A stretch of 40,007 nt of DNA, taken from contig CM022678.1 in NCBI GenBank assembly GCA_012295275.1, positions 9,124,522 to 9,164,528 on the forward strand, in the 5' to 3' direction. Source of the stretch: Chrysomallon squamiferum. Lineage: Eukaryota; Mollusca; Gastropoda; Neomphalida; Peltospiridae. This document shows, one piece after another, positions 21,985-32,880 of this stretch (positions are counted from its first letter, which is position 1; each line of letters starts with the position of its first letter). The notes beneath the pieces were generated by a model. That model was not told the DNA's origin, did not search any database, and saw nothing but the letters and a program-made list of their open reading frames with translations. Both the position numbers and the translations under genes were made by a program.

Positions 21985-22014
21985 CAATGGCGTTACATTC
22001 AATTAAAATTTTTA

Positions 22015-22045
<31 letters not shown>

Positions 22046-22307
22046 TCGTTCAGGAATAAATGAGAATAGCGTCTCTGAATAAAACCGTCACAGTTTTTTC
22101 ATCTTTTCATAAAGTGAAACCCGATTTACAGGTTTGTTGGACAACAGAGAAAGATAATACACTTCTACAACCAAAATAGATATTGATTAAACTTGTATGG
22201 TTACATAGAGACGACTATCGATCTTTTTTTTATGAGATAAATGTATAATCAATAGTAATGTAAAACAGGACACAAAGATTAACAAACGTATGCTTTTAGT
22301 CACGTTC

Positions 22308-22346
<39 letters not shown>

Positions 22347-22570
22347 TTTTTCCTCTCAGTATTAGATACCTTTGTTTAGTATTGTCAAAACACATACACA
22401 CACACACACACATACGCACAACCCCCCCACACACATATATGGTTTTTAAACTAATTAATTCAGTATATTATAGTATATTACATTAGTTGCCAAATCTGAA
22501 CATATACTCTTTATTTCCATGCATGAATGAGGGAATTTATTGTATATATATATAATTACAAGACGCAGAA

Positions 22571-22675
22571 AAAATGGCGGCAAGCAAGATGATAAATCAC
22601 GATTTTGCGATCCTCCTGCAATTTACCGGGCGCCATTTTGGTGACATTTCGGGTTTCCATTATGTTGTATCCTAA
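22571..22675 (+). promoter_or_regulatory. GC-balanced island with inverted YY1-like motifs and a 33-codon frame
   Basis: AAAATGGCGGC at 22571-22581 matches the YY1 core, and GGGCGCCATTTTGG near 22628-22641 is the same core inverted, about 60 bp apart. ATG 22574 opens 33 codons (MAASKMINHDFAILLQFTGR, then HFGDISGFHYVVS, stop TAA ending 22675). This could be a promoter with an upstream or short coding frame, or part of a dispersed repeat. No downstream exon was identified. Confidence 0.25.
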
Positions 22676-22923
22676 AGTTGTATCCTAAGCAGAAGCGAGC
22701 GTAGCGACAGTATCATTATCTTAAAAAAAATTCCGCATGAATTAAAAACACATATTAAACATTTAGTACAGACCCGAAACCAACTATTCATCTATCAGAA
22801 AAATAAAACTGCGAGAAAATGCCTTTAAAATTTTACTAATGTGTTTTGAAAATACTGTCAGCTTTTTTAGTTTTCATTGTTCATTTTATTTTAAGTGTCG
22901 AGATCTTCAGTGACTACATTTTG

Positions 22924-23003
22924 AGCGATTCATACATAGCGATTGTCAGTTTGAGCGATTGACAATAGAGCGATTGTAGTCTTTAAGTGTTTAATTAGCG
23001 ATT
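22924..23003. repeat. Five AGCGATT heptamers in 80 bp
   Basis: AGCGATT at 22924, 22938, 22954, 22969 and 22997. Spacing is 14-28 bp, too irregular for a simple tandem array. ATTGTCA/TGACAAT around the middle copies forms a small inverted repeat. Meaning unknown. Confidence 0.6.
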
Positions 23004-23632
23004 TAAAGCGAAAGTATCTGGGAATTTTTAGAAGAAATTAATTAAACTAAATTAATTTAGAAAACTGGGCATGAGTTCCGAATGTTCGAGTATTTATAGC
23101 CTAAAGAAACTGAAATAAAATACATTATTTTCTTTTTGTATATAGTTTTTATCATTTTCCTATCACCTTTAAAACAGAAAATGCTAACGGTACATCACTT
23201 AATCTGCCAACCACAGAAATTGCTAGGCGTAGCATGTAGTCGCTCAAACGTCATTGAACAGTTTTATATTTTATGTATATATTATGTGTGTGTATAAATT
23301 TTCCCCAGGAAAAACAAAATGATCGAAATATATATATATATATATATATATCGATAGATAGATATAAAACAAAACATAATGTGTTTGTAACTAAAAACAG
23401 AAAGTAGCGGCAACATATGTTAAAATAAATTACGTTTATTTTTGTAAATTTATTAACTAAGCTGTAGATAAACAGAGAGCGAATCAGCTGCACATAATCA
23501 TCACATTTCATATAATAATTAATATCGGCAAATCAATTTAATTATAATGACAGAAAATAATAATTTTACTCAGTCATATTTCTTTCACACACACACACAC
23601 ACACAACACACACACACACAGTATATGCACGT

Positions 23633-23672
<40 letters not shown>

Positions 23673-24530
23673 GATTAATTACACTTATATAAAAAAATAA
23701 TAAAATTTATTAAATTTAATTACAATTATGCTTGTAGTTTGCGTATATTTGTGACAGTGTTTTATTTTTAATCATATCTCTTGTGTCCACTGAATGAACC
23801 TGACATTGTCAAACATTCATGAACTCATCTCTTTCACGCATAGAAACAAATAGTATGTTTAGATTAGTCAATTAATGAAATATGTTCTATAATATATATA
23901 TTTAATTAATTAGATTAAAACCATTTTATATATATATATATATAATAAAATGAAATAAAGCTATTTAAACAGACAGAGAGATATATATATATTTATTATT
24001 ATTTTGTTACTATTGTTTATACGTGACTGAAATCATATATTCACCTTGTATGCTGTTTTTCATTATTAAAGTTTATTTATATATCTTACGAAAAGACCTG
24101 ATACCGCCAGTTCACTTTTCAAGTTTAAACACGATACAATTTTGGCGGCTAAATGTATTATCTTTCTCTGTCCCACTTCAAGCTGGCCGCTGTGTCTATT
24201 ATTACAACATGTGTGATAGGCTCTAACCAGCATTTTATAAATTAATTCAGTACACAAACTATGTTAAGGTAGTTGTTAATTTTAATCCTGTTTACTTAAC
24301 TACAACAATTTAAAAATTTCACGATTATTTTTTATCAGAAGAAACAAACGTTTTATAGAAAACTTCAAAGCTTCTACCCCTTTTTTTTTTTTACATGATA
24401 TGGTATCTTCCGCTCAGTAAGTGTCGTCTGACAAAATCGGGCTGCGCTAATGCAAGAGTAAATTGACCTTGCAGTCGAACAAGCGGATACATTATTTTCA
24501 GCTGCTAAAATTTTCATTTCTCAAGACTAA

Positions 24531-24539
24531 GTAAGTCAA

Positions 24540-24600
<61 letters not shown>

Positions 24601-25167
24601 GTGTTCTAAGATATTTTAAAATATTATTTTCAAAGTCAATTCCACGATTACTGTATCGTGCGTGGTATATGATTTTCAAGAAAAGTAGGTCGTCACATTG
24701 CGAGAAACGATTTCTTTTCTAGTGGTGTATTAAATTAACTTGCAACATTCATGGATACACACACATGTTTAGTTTGTTGGTGTTTTTTTCTTTGCTTCAT
24801 ACAATTTATTACAGCCGACTTCGTTTATTATATTAGTTTTGTCGCCCACAATTTACAACAGACTGTCGTCTTCCTTCTCAAATTAAGAGTGACGTCACAA
24901 GGTTAAATTTAGCAAGTTCGTAATGCACTTTTATTTTACAAATAAGACTAAATAAACAGTTTTTTTTAATAATTTACATTCGCAGTTTTTATATTTATCA
25001 TTTCATTATTTATTTATATATACCATTCGTCGTACCTCCAGTCAATTGTTTTCAGTCAACTGTTTTCATTATTATTTTATTATTATTATTATTATTATTA
25101 TTGTAATTATTATTACTTAGTTACATTTTTCTTTCTCTATATTTTCACTTAGTCTTCCCAGGTGTTG

Positions 25168-25246
<79 letters not shown>

Positions 25247-25249
25247 CAG
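24531..25249 (+). other. Probable 5' UTR intron of the TRIM-like gene
   Basis: A consensus donor GTAAGT starts at 24531 (after GACTAA), and an acceptor TATTCACAG ends at 25249, three bases before the ATG at 25252. Three (ATT)n arrays (24541-24599, about 25072-25102, 25165-25244) lie inside, the last directly against the acceptor. The upstream exon would be non-coding; its start was not identified. Confidence 0.4.
25165..25244. repeat. (ATT)n microsatellite abutting a 3' splice site
   Basis: About 27 units ending one base before CACAG. Translating through it gives an artificial poly-Leu stretch in frame with the RING protein; this is excluded from the gene because the ATG at 25252 follows an acceptor. 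Confidence 0.95.
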
Positions 25250-25251
25250 AT

Positions 25252-25540
25252 ATGGCAACAGCTTCAAACTCGGATGACAGTATTTCGTGTGCTCTGCTCT
25301 GTTTGGACGTTTTCGACAAACCAAGAGTTTTTTCATGTGGACATTCGTTCTGCTTGAAATGCCTGCAGAATTACATCAGCACAAATTACAACAACAACGA
25401 CACAGAAATAAGCTGCCCGTTCTGCAGGCAGAATGTCCACATTCCAGACAGCACGAAACCAGTGGAAACATGGGCAGCTCAGTTCTCTATAAACAAGTCA
25501 CTGGTGGACGCCATTAACAAAATAGAACATTTAACGTGTT
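25252..25540 (+). CDS. TRIM-like protein, RING exon
   Basis: Start ATG 25252 (MATASNSDDS). Residues 13-58 form a C3HC4 RING finger: C13, C17, C29, H31, C34, C37, C55, C58, with the typical F-D-K-P-R-V-F-S-C-G-H-S-F-C core and CPFC end. RING fingers bind two zincs and usually confer E3 ubiquitin ligase activity by recruiting an E2. The first pair is C-x3-C rather than the normal C-x2-C, because of one extra Leu codon (CTGCTC), which could weaken zinc binding. The exon ends at donor GTGAGT (25541) in phase 1. No B-box follows, unlike classic TRIM proteins. It joins exactly to the exon at 25837. Confidence 0.8.
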
Positions 25541-25836
25541 GTGAGTCAGCTTTGCTATGCCTTGATCAAACAATAATAATAAAAAAAAAAAAAAAAAATA
25601 CACTGATCATTTAACTAAAAATATTTGTTGTTTTATTAACCATCGCAGCATAAAGAAATAGAGGACATTTTATCTATAACATTTTTCTACTCAGATTTTA
25701 CATTTAGTTGATAAAATAAATTCTATATCTCTTCACATTGTATGCATGTCTTTATTAATAGTAGTAGTACTAATATTATTATTATTATTATTATTCTATT
25801 ATTTATTTTATTTATTTATTTATTTATTTATTTCAG

Positions 25837-26483
25837 CTAAAAAGGGAGGCCACATTTCAATTCTGAGTTCTGTTTCTGAGAGTCTCAAATCCTACAAAGA
25901 AATTCTTCAGACAGAGATGGATGATAAGATTGAGCAACTTCGCCAAGCCGTCGACATCAACGTCGTGGACACCACAGAAGAGGTCAGAAGGATTGGTAAC
26001 ACACTAATCACAGATTTCACAGCCGCAGTCCACAAAGAACAAGACAGGCTAATAAGAGAAATAGAAAAATCTCAGAACTTTGTAAACTCAGAAATAGAAA
26101 AATTGTTCAGTGAACACAAACATCTGATTGATGAAAATGAAAAGTTTATAAAACTTGGTGAAAATTTGATAAAAGAAAAATCAGAGTCAGACATAAAAAC
26201 AAATCTTCCAAAATTCACCAAACTTCAAAACACAACTTCCGAGTTTCTGACAAATTCTCTTTCACAAATAGAAAAAGTAGAATTCAAAATAAATCTCAGA
26301 AAATCTGATAAAAAGAAAGAAATGTCTGTACACATCGGTGAAATAATCACAAACATCGAAACAGACACACAGATAGACAAACAGACAGACACACTCAAAC
26401 ACACAGACACCATTAACACAAAAACACACACAAACACACAGACACCATTAACACAAAAACACAACACACAGACACACAGATAG
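25837..26483 (+). CDS. TRIM-like protein, coiled-coil part, ending early in a repeat
   Basis: Acceptor TTTATTTATTTCAG (to 25836); the first two bases CT complete T|CT (Ser 97). The frame then reads KKGGHISILSSVSESLKSYK onward for about 170 residues of charged, heptad-like helix (for example EEVRRIGNTLITDFTAAVHK, EIEKSQNFVNSEIEKLF), the dimerising coiled coil expected after a RING in TRIM-like proteins. From about residue 270 it enters an ACA-rich linker (DTQIDKQTDTLKHTDT) with tandem repeats, and stops at TAG 26481. Unrepaired, the product would be 311 residues without the propeller. The frame of the propeller lies 2 bases off. Confidence 0.75.
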
Positions 26484-26535
26484 ACAAACAGACAGACACA
26501 CTCAAACACACAGACACCATTAACACAAAAACACA
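26361..26535. repeat. Coding minisatellite (35- and 107-bp periods) that shifts the reading frame
   Basis: A segment of about 68 bp at 26361-26428 recurs at 26468-26535 (offset 107). Within it, ACACAGACACCATTAACACA recurs at an offset of 35. Both 35 and 107 leave remainder 2 modulo 3, exactly the shift between the coiled-coil frame and the propeller frame. Confidence 0.9.
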
Positions 26536-26557
26536 AGAAGATAAAATAGATCCAGTT

Positions 26558-27292
26558 GTGTTTTCCATCCTGGTGTCAGGTGAGGACAAGAGTAAAATTG
26601 TTGTTAGTGATAGAAACAATAAATGTGTAAAATGTTTTTGTTTAGAAAGAAAATCACTGATAAACAAACATGTGACTTCCACTGGTCCACGCGGTCTTGC
26701 TGAGTCACGTGATCAGCAGGGTGATGCTGTTGTTGTCGTTGCTCTGCCAAATCAAAATAAAATATTGTTTTTAAATTTGGAAAACTTCAAACTGATAAAA
26801 ACAATTACAACTGGTAAACAGTATGAGTTTATCTCTGTGTTACCTGGCAACCGTCTCGCGGTCACTGGTGCGTGGTCTAATCAGTGCTTGGACATACTGA
26901 CAGACAGTGGTCAGCTCATTAATTCTATCTCAACAGATTTGATCCCCAGTCCGAGGTTTCTCACAGTTCACGATCAATGTCTGATTGTTGTGTCACTGGG
27001 AGAAAACAGTTTATTTTGTGTGACGTCATCAGGTGACGTCAAATGGAAGTCACGTGATTCAGACAAACTGAGAGGCTTGGCAGGTGTTACATGTGACAGG
27101 GAGGGAAATATTTTTGTTTGTAGTTGGAATAGAAAATGTGTTGTTCAGTTCTCTCGAGATGGTAACATTACACGTGACATCCTCACTGACCAGGATGGAC
27201 TGTCCGAACCTTGGTGTGTCTGTTGTGATGACAACAAACTCTACGTGGCACAGTTTAATGAAATAAAAATATTTACGTGGTGTAAAAAGTAA
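26558..27292 (+). CDS. TRIM-like protein, C-terminal NHL-like beta-propeller
   Basis: 244 codons from the first ATG; the frame is open upstream through the linker (TKTQEDKIDPVVFSILVSGE), so this ATG is probably internal. Repeating strand motifs of about 40-45 residues are visible: SKIVVSDRNNKCVKCF, DAVVVVALPNQNKILFLN, NRLAVTGAWSNQCLDIL, QCLIVVSLGENSLFCV, GNIFVCSWNRKCVVQFS, NKLYVAQFNEIKIF. This is the pattern of an NHL/six-bladed propeller, which recognises protein or RNA ligands in TRIM-NHL proteins. Stop TAA at 27290. With one repeat period removed, the spliced frame is continuous: 545 codons (107 bp removed) or 569 (35 bp removed). Confidence 0.8.
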   Translation: MFSILVSGEDKSKIVVSDRNNKCVKCFCLERKSLINKHVTSTGPRGLAESRDQQGDAVVVVALPNQNKILFLNLENFKLIKTITTGKQYEFISVLPGNRLAVTGAWSNQCLDILTDSGQLINSISTDLIPSPRFLTVHDQCLIVVSLGENSLFCVTSSGDVKWKSRDSDKLRGLAGVTCDREGNIFVCSWNRKCVVQFSRDGNITRDILTDQDGLSEPWCVCCDDNKLYVAQFNEIKIFTWCKK

Positions 27293-27367
27293 ACTTCAAA
27301 CTGTCTGCTAAGTTAGTTTCACTGAACTGTTTTGAAGTTGAAAGTCCACAGACATTTCTTTCTTGTA

Positions 27368-27564
27368 AATAAACAGAAAATCAGTTATTTATTTACTGTA
27401 AGGTAATTAATTTAGTTAATTTGTTTACTTTCTTTATTTTTATTTTTAAATATGTTATTTATTTATTATGAATTACTTTATCGTTTAAACTTGCTAAATT
27501 ACAAAATAGATTTCACTTTAAAACAAACTCTGATTTACTTTTGAAATTTTCACCAAGTTTTGTC

Positions 27565-27654
<90 letters not shown>

Positions 27655-27750
27655 TCTAAACTATTCTATTATTTTGCAAAGTAATTTATTTCAATGAATG
27701 TTGTACATATTTGTACATACTACAATGCAATCAGACAAAAGTGCAATAAA
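27368..27750 (+). terminator. Candidate polyadenylation signals for the TRIM-like gene
   Basis: AATAAA at 27368-27373, 76 bases after the stop, and again at 27745-27750, with a (CT)n run between them. Which is used cannot be told. Confidence 0.4.
27568..27651. repeat. (CT)n microsatellite, about 42 units
   Basis: A perfect CT dinucleotide run in the predicted 3' flank of the TRIM-like gene. Confidence 0.97.
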
Positions 27751-28069
27751 ATATTTATATGATAATAAATAAAATTGTTCTGTCTTTATTTCATTTAAAT
27801 TTTAAAACTCTTTTACATTGTTTCGTGATCTCTTTGTCTGTATAGCTAATATATATTCACCTAACTGTATGTCTGTCTGTATAATATAATTAATGTGTAT
27901 AATGTCAGTGTAGAACAAACTAGTTCAATGATGAGATTTATTATAAATTTATTATTAACAGCTAATACAAATTGTTGTTTTGGAGATCCCTAGCATTTTC
28001 AACATGTGAAAAATCTCTGTGACACTTTCCCCGCGGGTCGGGAGAAATGTTTCAACACGTGCAAAAGGT

Positions 28070-28680
28070 GCGCGCAAACATACACACAAACATACATATA
28101 CATACACACACATACACATAGACATACATACACAAACATACATAAAACACATACACATAGACACACATACACATACATACATACAAACACATACATACGC
28201 ATACATACTCATACATATACATACACACATATACATTCGTACACACATATACATACACACAAACACACACATTGATACACATAAACATACACACATACAC
28301 ACACATCTACACACAAACATACATACAGGTACACATGCACACACAAACACACACATACATACACAGACACATACACACATACACGCACACACATCCACAC
28401 ACACATACATACACAGACACATACACTCACGCACACACACCCATACTCACAAACACACAAACACATACATACATACATACACATACACAGAAACACACAG
28501 ACATACACATACATACACATACACACAAACACACACATACACATAGACGCACATACACATACATACACATACATACATACAAACTCTTACACATAGACAC
28601 ACATACACATACATACATACAAGCACATACATATAGATACACACACATACACATACATACACACATACACGCAGATGCAC
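28070..28680. repeat. AC/ATAC compound microsatellite
   Basis: Over 600 bp of interleaved ACAC, ATAC and ACAT units with few interruptions. All six frames are open (His/Thr-rich on plus, Cys/Val/Met-rich on minus), so the long reading frames here are not genes. Confidence 0.95.
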
Positions 28681-28686
28681 ATAATG

Positions 28687-29400
28687 GAGATAAAGATAAA
28701 ACACGCACGAAGTATAGTTACATTAACACACAGTTATACACATTAATACACATAACGGTGATAAAGATAAAACACGCACATGGTATACTTACATACGTAC
28801 ACACACAGTTATACATACTAATACATACAAAGGAGATAAAGATAAAACACGCACATAGATATACACACAAAGACACTGATACACATAATGGAGATAAAGA
28901 TAAAACACGCACAAAGTATAATTACATAGATACACACAGTTATACACACTAATACATACAAAGGAGATAAAGATAAAACACGCACGAAATATACTTAAAT
29001 AGATACACACGTACACACTGATACACATAATGGAGATACAGATAAAACACGCACAAAGTATACATACATAGATATACACACACAGACGCTGATACACATA
29101 ATGGTGATAAAGATAAAACAAGCAAAAAGTATACTTACATAGATACACACACACACACTGATACACATAATGGAGATAAAGATAAAACACGCAAAAAGCA
29201 GAGTAACATAGATACACACACAGACTCTGATACACATAATGGAGATAAAGATAAACCACGCACAAAATATAGTTACATAGATACACACACACAGACACTG
29301 ATACACATAACGGAGATAAAGATAAAACACGCACAAAATATAGTTACATAGATACACAGACACTGATACACATAAAGGAGATAAAGATAAAATAAGCACG
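28687..29400. repeat. About 58-76-bp minisatellite, about 11 copies
   Basis: Each copy carries GGAGATAAAGATAAAACACG followed by CACAAAGTATA-type sequence and a (AC)n-rich spacer; cores lie at about 28687, 28758, 28834, 28892, 28962, 29032, 29104, 29174, 29240, 29313 and 29378. A diverged inverted array lies at 37540-38060. Confidence 0.9.
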
Positions 29401-29418
29401 AAGAATGCTTATATACAT

Positions 29419-29975
29419 GAAGCATTGTTAGTAACATAACCACCAATATTGCATCTACTAGCACACTACGATAACGATCACCCCAATAACATTATGACTA
29501 CCACAACGACTGTTTCCAATACCCACCATACTAGTGCTACTGTAACCACCATTACTATTACAGCCACTAATACTATTACTACAACTATTTATGCCAATAT
29601 TGCGAATGCTATTTTTGCTGTTTATTACCACTAGTATTACTGCTGCTACTACTACTATTACTAATACTGCTACTACGACTGCTATGACGACTGCACATAA
29701 CACTAATAAGAAAAACACAGCTGCAAAATGATACAGAGGGAAACGTTTTGTTTCTAAAATTATTTACCAGTGTAACCCATGCTAAACACTCAGAAAATAA
29801 AATACGAGTATGTTTTATCCGTTTTATTTTCTTAGCTAATAATTTTACAGTCTTTAATTATTTTTATTTTTATTAGCAATATTAGTATTAGTGACAATGT
29901 AAAAGATTTCGCTGGCATTTCAGTTAAAACACATTTTTGTATTTTTCAACTGAAAGACTGATTTAATATTTGACT
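29419..29975. repeat. Left arm of a dispersed inverted repeat
   Basis: GAAGCATTGTTAGTAACATA through about 29975 matches the reverse complement of 36600-37178, including the segment GAGGGAAACGTTTTGTTTCT near 29736. Together with the preceding minisatellite it forms an about 1.3-kb block that recurs inverted to the right. Confidence 0.85.
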
Positions 29976-29987
29976 AAACACACACAG

Positions 29988-30106
<119 letters not shown>

Positions 30107-30335
30107 CGGTGTTTTAGGTAAATTTACGTGTTAAATACAGTTATTTCTATTAGAACGTGAAACTTCAAGATATTGCGCCAAGGCTAATGTGCACGTGCAA
30201 GATCAAAATAATTTTTTTTTTTCTGTGAATTCACCTATTTCTATAAAATGTTTTAGAGGAAAATTTGGCAATAGTACTAGTTCTTTTATGTCACCGTATT
30301 GTATTTGTCTTTTAAACAGCTGATTTCGATTTTTA

Positions 30336-30394
<59 letters not shown>

Positions 30395-31050
30395 TATAAC
30401 TTACGCAGTTACTGTAAAAAGTTTATTTAACATCAAAAATGCTAGTTTAGCATCTTATATGAAAGCTATCATCCAGTAAGAAAGAAAACAAAGTGAAATT
30501 AGATGTGTGTGAAAAACGTGCAAACTGAACTAACAAGGAGGACACTACAGCTGACATGTAAACTTTTGTAATCCACTAAATGATTTGTTTCAACCTGTTA
30601 ATCACAGAGAACTCCCTCGTTAGACATCTAGCAGTAACTAAAATACCTGACGGGTGGTAATGCATTACTTTGAATTTACAGGTGGAACTTTTTAAGTCCA
30701 TGACCTAGAAACATACACACACACACAAACACAAACACACATACACACAAACACACACACACAAATACAAACACACATACACACACAAACACACACACAG
30801 ACACACACAGTCACATACATATATACATACATACACACACACATACATAAATCACATATTGCGTCTGTACTTATCAATGTAGTCTGTACTTATCAATGTA
30901 GTCTGTACTTACCAATGTAGTCTGTACTTATTAATGTAGTCATTCGACACATCGAAACAGGTAACAGTTAATTACTTTATTCCTAGTTATACACGGCTAA
31001 CGATCAGATTATGAAAACATAAATTAACATCACTTTTTCATGTCAAATAT

Positions 31051-31137
<87 letters not shown>

Positions 31138-31419
31138 CGGGCAGAGAAAGAGAAAACTGATGGACCTGAAAGATAAATAGTAAAAATTGCTTCATAATTC
31201 TTTTTTTTTTTTTTTTTTTAATCGAAGATAATGTAAGTATTTTACCTTGTAAAATAATAAAACAGAAATTGAAAAGCTGCATCCTTTGTTCTTTTGATAC
31301 CGTAGATAAATTTAAAATCCGTGTTTTATTTTATTTTTCATGTAGCACCTTATGCCAATTTCTGTTTGTTTTTTTCTTCTTTGTTTTCCCTTCTGTATAT
31401 TTATTTCTTTATTCATTTC

Positions 31420-31452
<33 letters not shown>

Positions 31453-32102
31453 TATTATTATTATTATTATTATTTCTTCTTGTTTCTTACTTTATTTTAT
31501 TTATTCATTTTAGTTTGTTATTCCATATTATTTTGGAAATAAGTTAATTAATCAAACGAGAAACAATCGAGTAATGCGCAGAAACAAAGACATCTGACAT
31601 TAAGTGTGATTTGTAAAACGTTTTCATATCTGTCTGTTTTCTAATTTATTTTGTTTGTAATCAACACAAATGTTACAAACGATCTGAAGGCAGCAGACGT
31701 TCAAACTTTCAGGAATAAATATATAAATACTGCAAAAATGAGCGAATTAATTAATGCATGCACTGAAACACATTTGTTACTTGTTTTGTTTTCCAACTAG
31801 CGTAATACACATATTGATCAGTGTATTATTTATTTGGGTTACAACTACGAGTCAAAAGTTTTCACTTACAAAAGACCGTGCTATGTAACACGACCCTTTC
31901 CAAGAAACAAAATGTTTTGTTGTTGATAGTAATAAATGGTTGTGACCGCTAAGCAGGTTTTCCAGTGTCAAAACAGTGGACTGCTAGTACTAGTTATAGA
32001 CTTGTAATAATTAAAGAAATAATAAAATAAAATAAGTAAAATAAAAAATGCTCGTTATATTAATGTGTCGACGACGCAAACATATTTTTTCGCATTATGT
32101 TA

Positions 32103-32155
<53 letters not shown>

Positions 32156-32481
32156 GTGTAACTGAACTACTTTTATTCTGTAGTTTATTTTGTAGTTTTA
32201 AATTAAATTTAACAAAAGATTCAACAATCAATATTCAAGCAATGTCCGTGAGCTTGATCACAAATTTCAGTGCTGGATGACTTCGCGTCTTCGGTTTCAT
32301 ATTAATGGGGTTTTCTGTTGTTGATGTTTTTCAAAATGTATTTCTTAAATTAACTGATAATAATTTTTGATAACCAAATCTTTAGTTTTAAAACAGAAAC
32401 ATCTACAATATTTGAACTCAAACTTATTAGAGATAATCACACACACATACACACACACACACATACACACATACACATACA

Positions 32482-32528
<47 letters not shown>

Positions 32529-32760
32529 ACACACATACATTATTGCTAGTGTTGCTTACTTTCTGTCCCAGTTTGTTATTTTGTCTGTGAAGTCTGTGAT
32601 GAAAAAAAGTTCAGTTATCGGCAACAAAACTTTATCTTATTTTATCTTGTAACAAACATTTTCACATGGCGACTCTTTAATTTAAATACTTAATGACAAT
32701 AAAATTCGCTTCTCCGACTATTCTGAACCATTCATTACAAAGACTGAGGCAAAGGATATG
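30107..32760. other. Non-coding region with many microsatellites
   Basis: (ATT)n at 30335-30390, (CA)n with ATAC at 30714-30845, (GA)n at 31052-31133, poly-T at 31201-31219, (ATT)n at about 31423-31472, (GT)n at 32106-32152, and (CA)n at 32437-32535. No coding-like stretch was recognised between them. Confidence 0.65.
30863..30938. repeat. 19-bp minisatellite, 4 copies
   Basis: Unit GTCTGTACTTATCAATGTA, four exact-length copies with two single-base variants (TAC CAA, TAT TAA). Confidence 0.95.
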
Positions 32761-32880
32761 ATTATCAGAAAGATTACTTTTTTGTTCTGATGGATTAACT
32801 AACTGGGCATTAAACCACTGAGCTAAAAAACAAAGACCGTCTAACGAACGAGCATTTCAGACCCGACAACAGCAGGAGCG
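32700..32880 (-). mobile_element. Possible tRNA-derived SINE remnant
   Basis: On the minus strand 32825-32815 reads TAGCTCAGTGG, an exact RNA polymerase III A-box, followed by TTTAATGCCCAGTTAGTTAA and TCC, a weak B-box-like stretch. No full cloverleaf can be drawn, so this is not called as a tRNA. Confidence 0.25.

Larger units (their letters stand above)
21985..24530. other. Non-coding region with several microsatellites
   Basis: Contains (TA)n at 22019-22043, (ATA)n at about 22306-22345, CA/CCCC tract at 22391-22430, (TA)n at 23328-23351, (CA)n at 23587-23621 and (AG)n at 23635-23669, plus TA runs at 23930-23942 and 23982-23991. Apart from the GC-balanced island at 22571-22700 I see no gene. 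Confidence 0.6.

Noticed and set aside
24066-24257. Overlapping 63- and 67-codon frames on both strands
   Set aside because: Protein-like in part, but no splice sites or motif; left as unassigned non-coding.
25162-25251. Poly-Leu start of a 150-codon frame before the RING
   Set aside because: It is translated (ATT)n repeat; a CACAG acceptor and a good ATG (25252) lie after it, so it is intron, not a signal peptide.
28006-29399. Many long His/Thr and Cys/Val/Met-rich open frames on both strands
   Set aside because: All come from AC/ATAC microsatellite and the ~70-bp minisatellite; no flanking splice or domain evidence.
29458-29718. Hydrophobic minus frame (Val/Ile-rich)
   Set aside because: Derived from ACT/ACC triplet repeats; the same sequence is a dispersed repeat at 36.85-37.15 kb.
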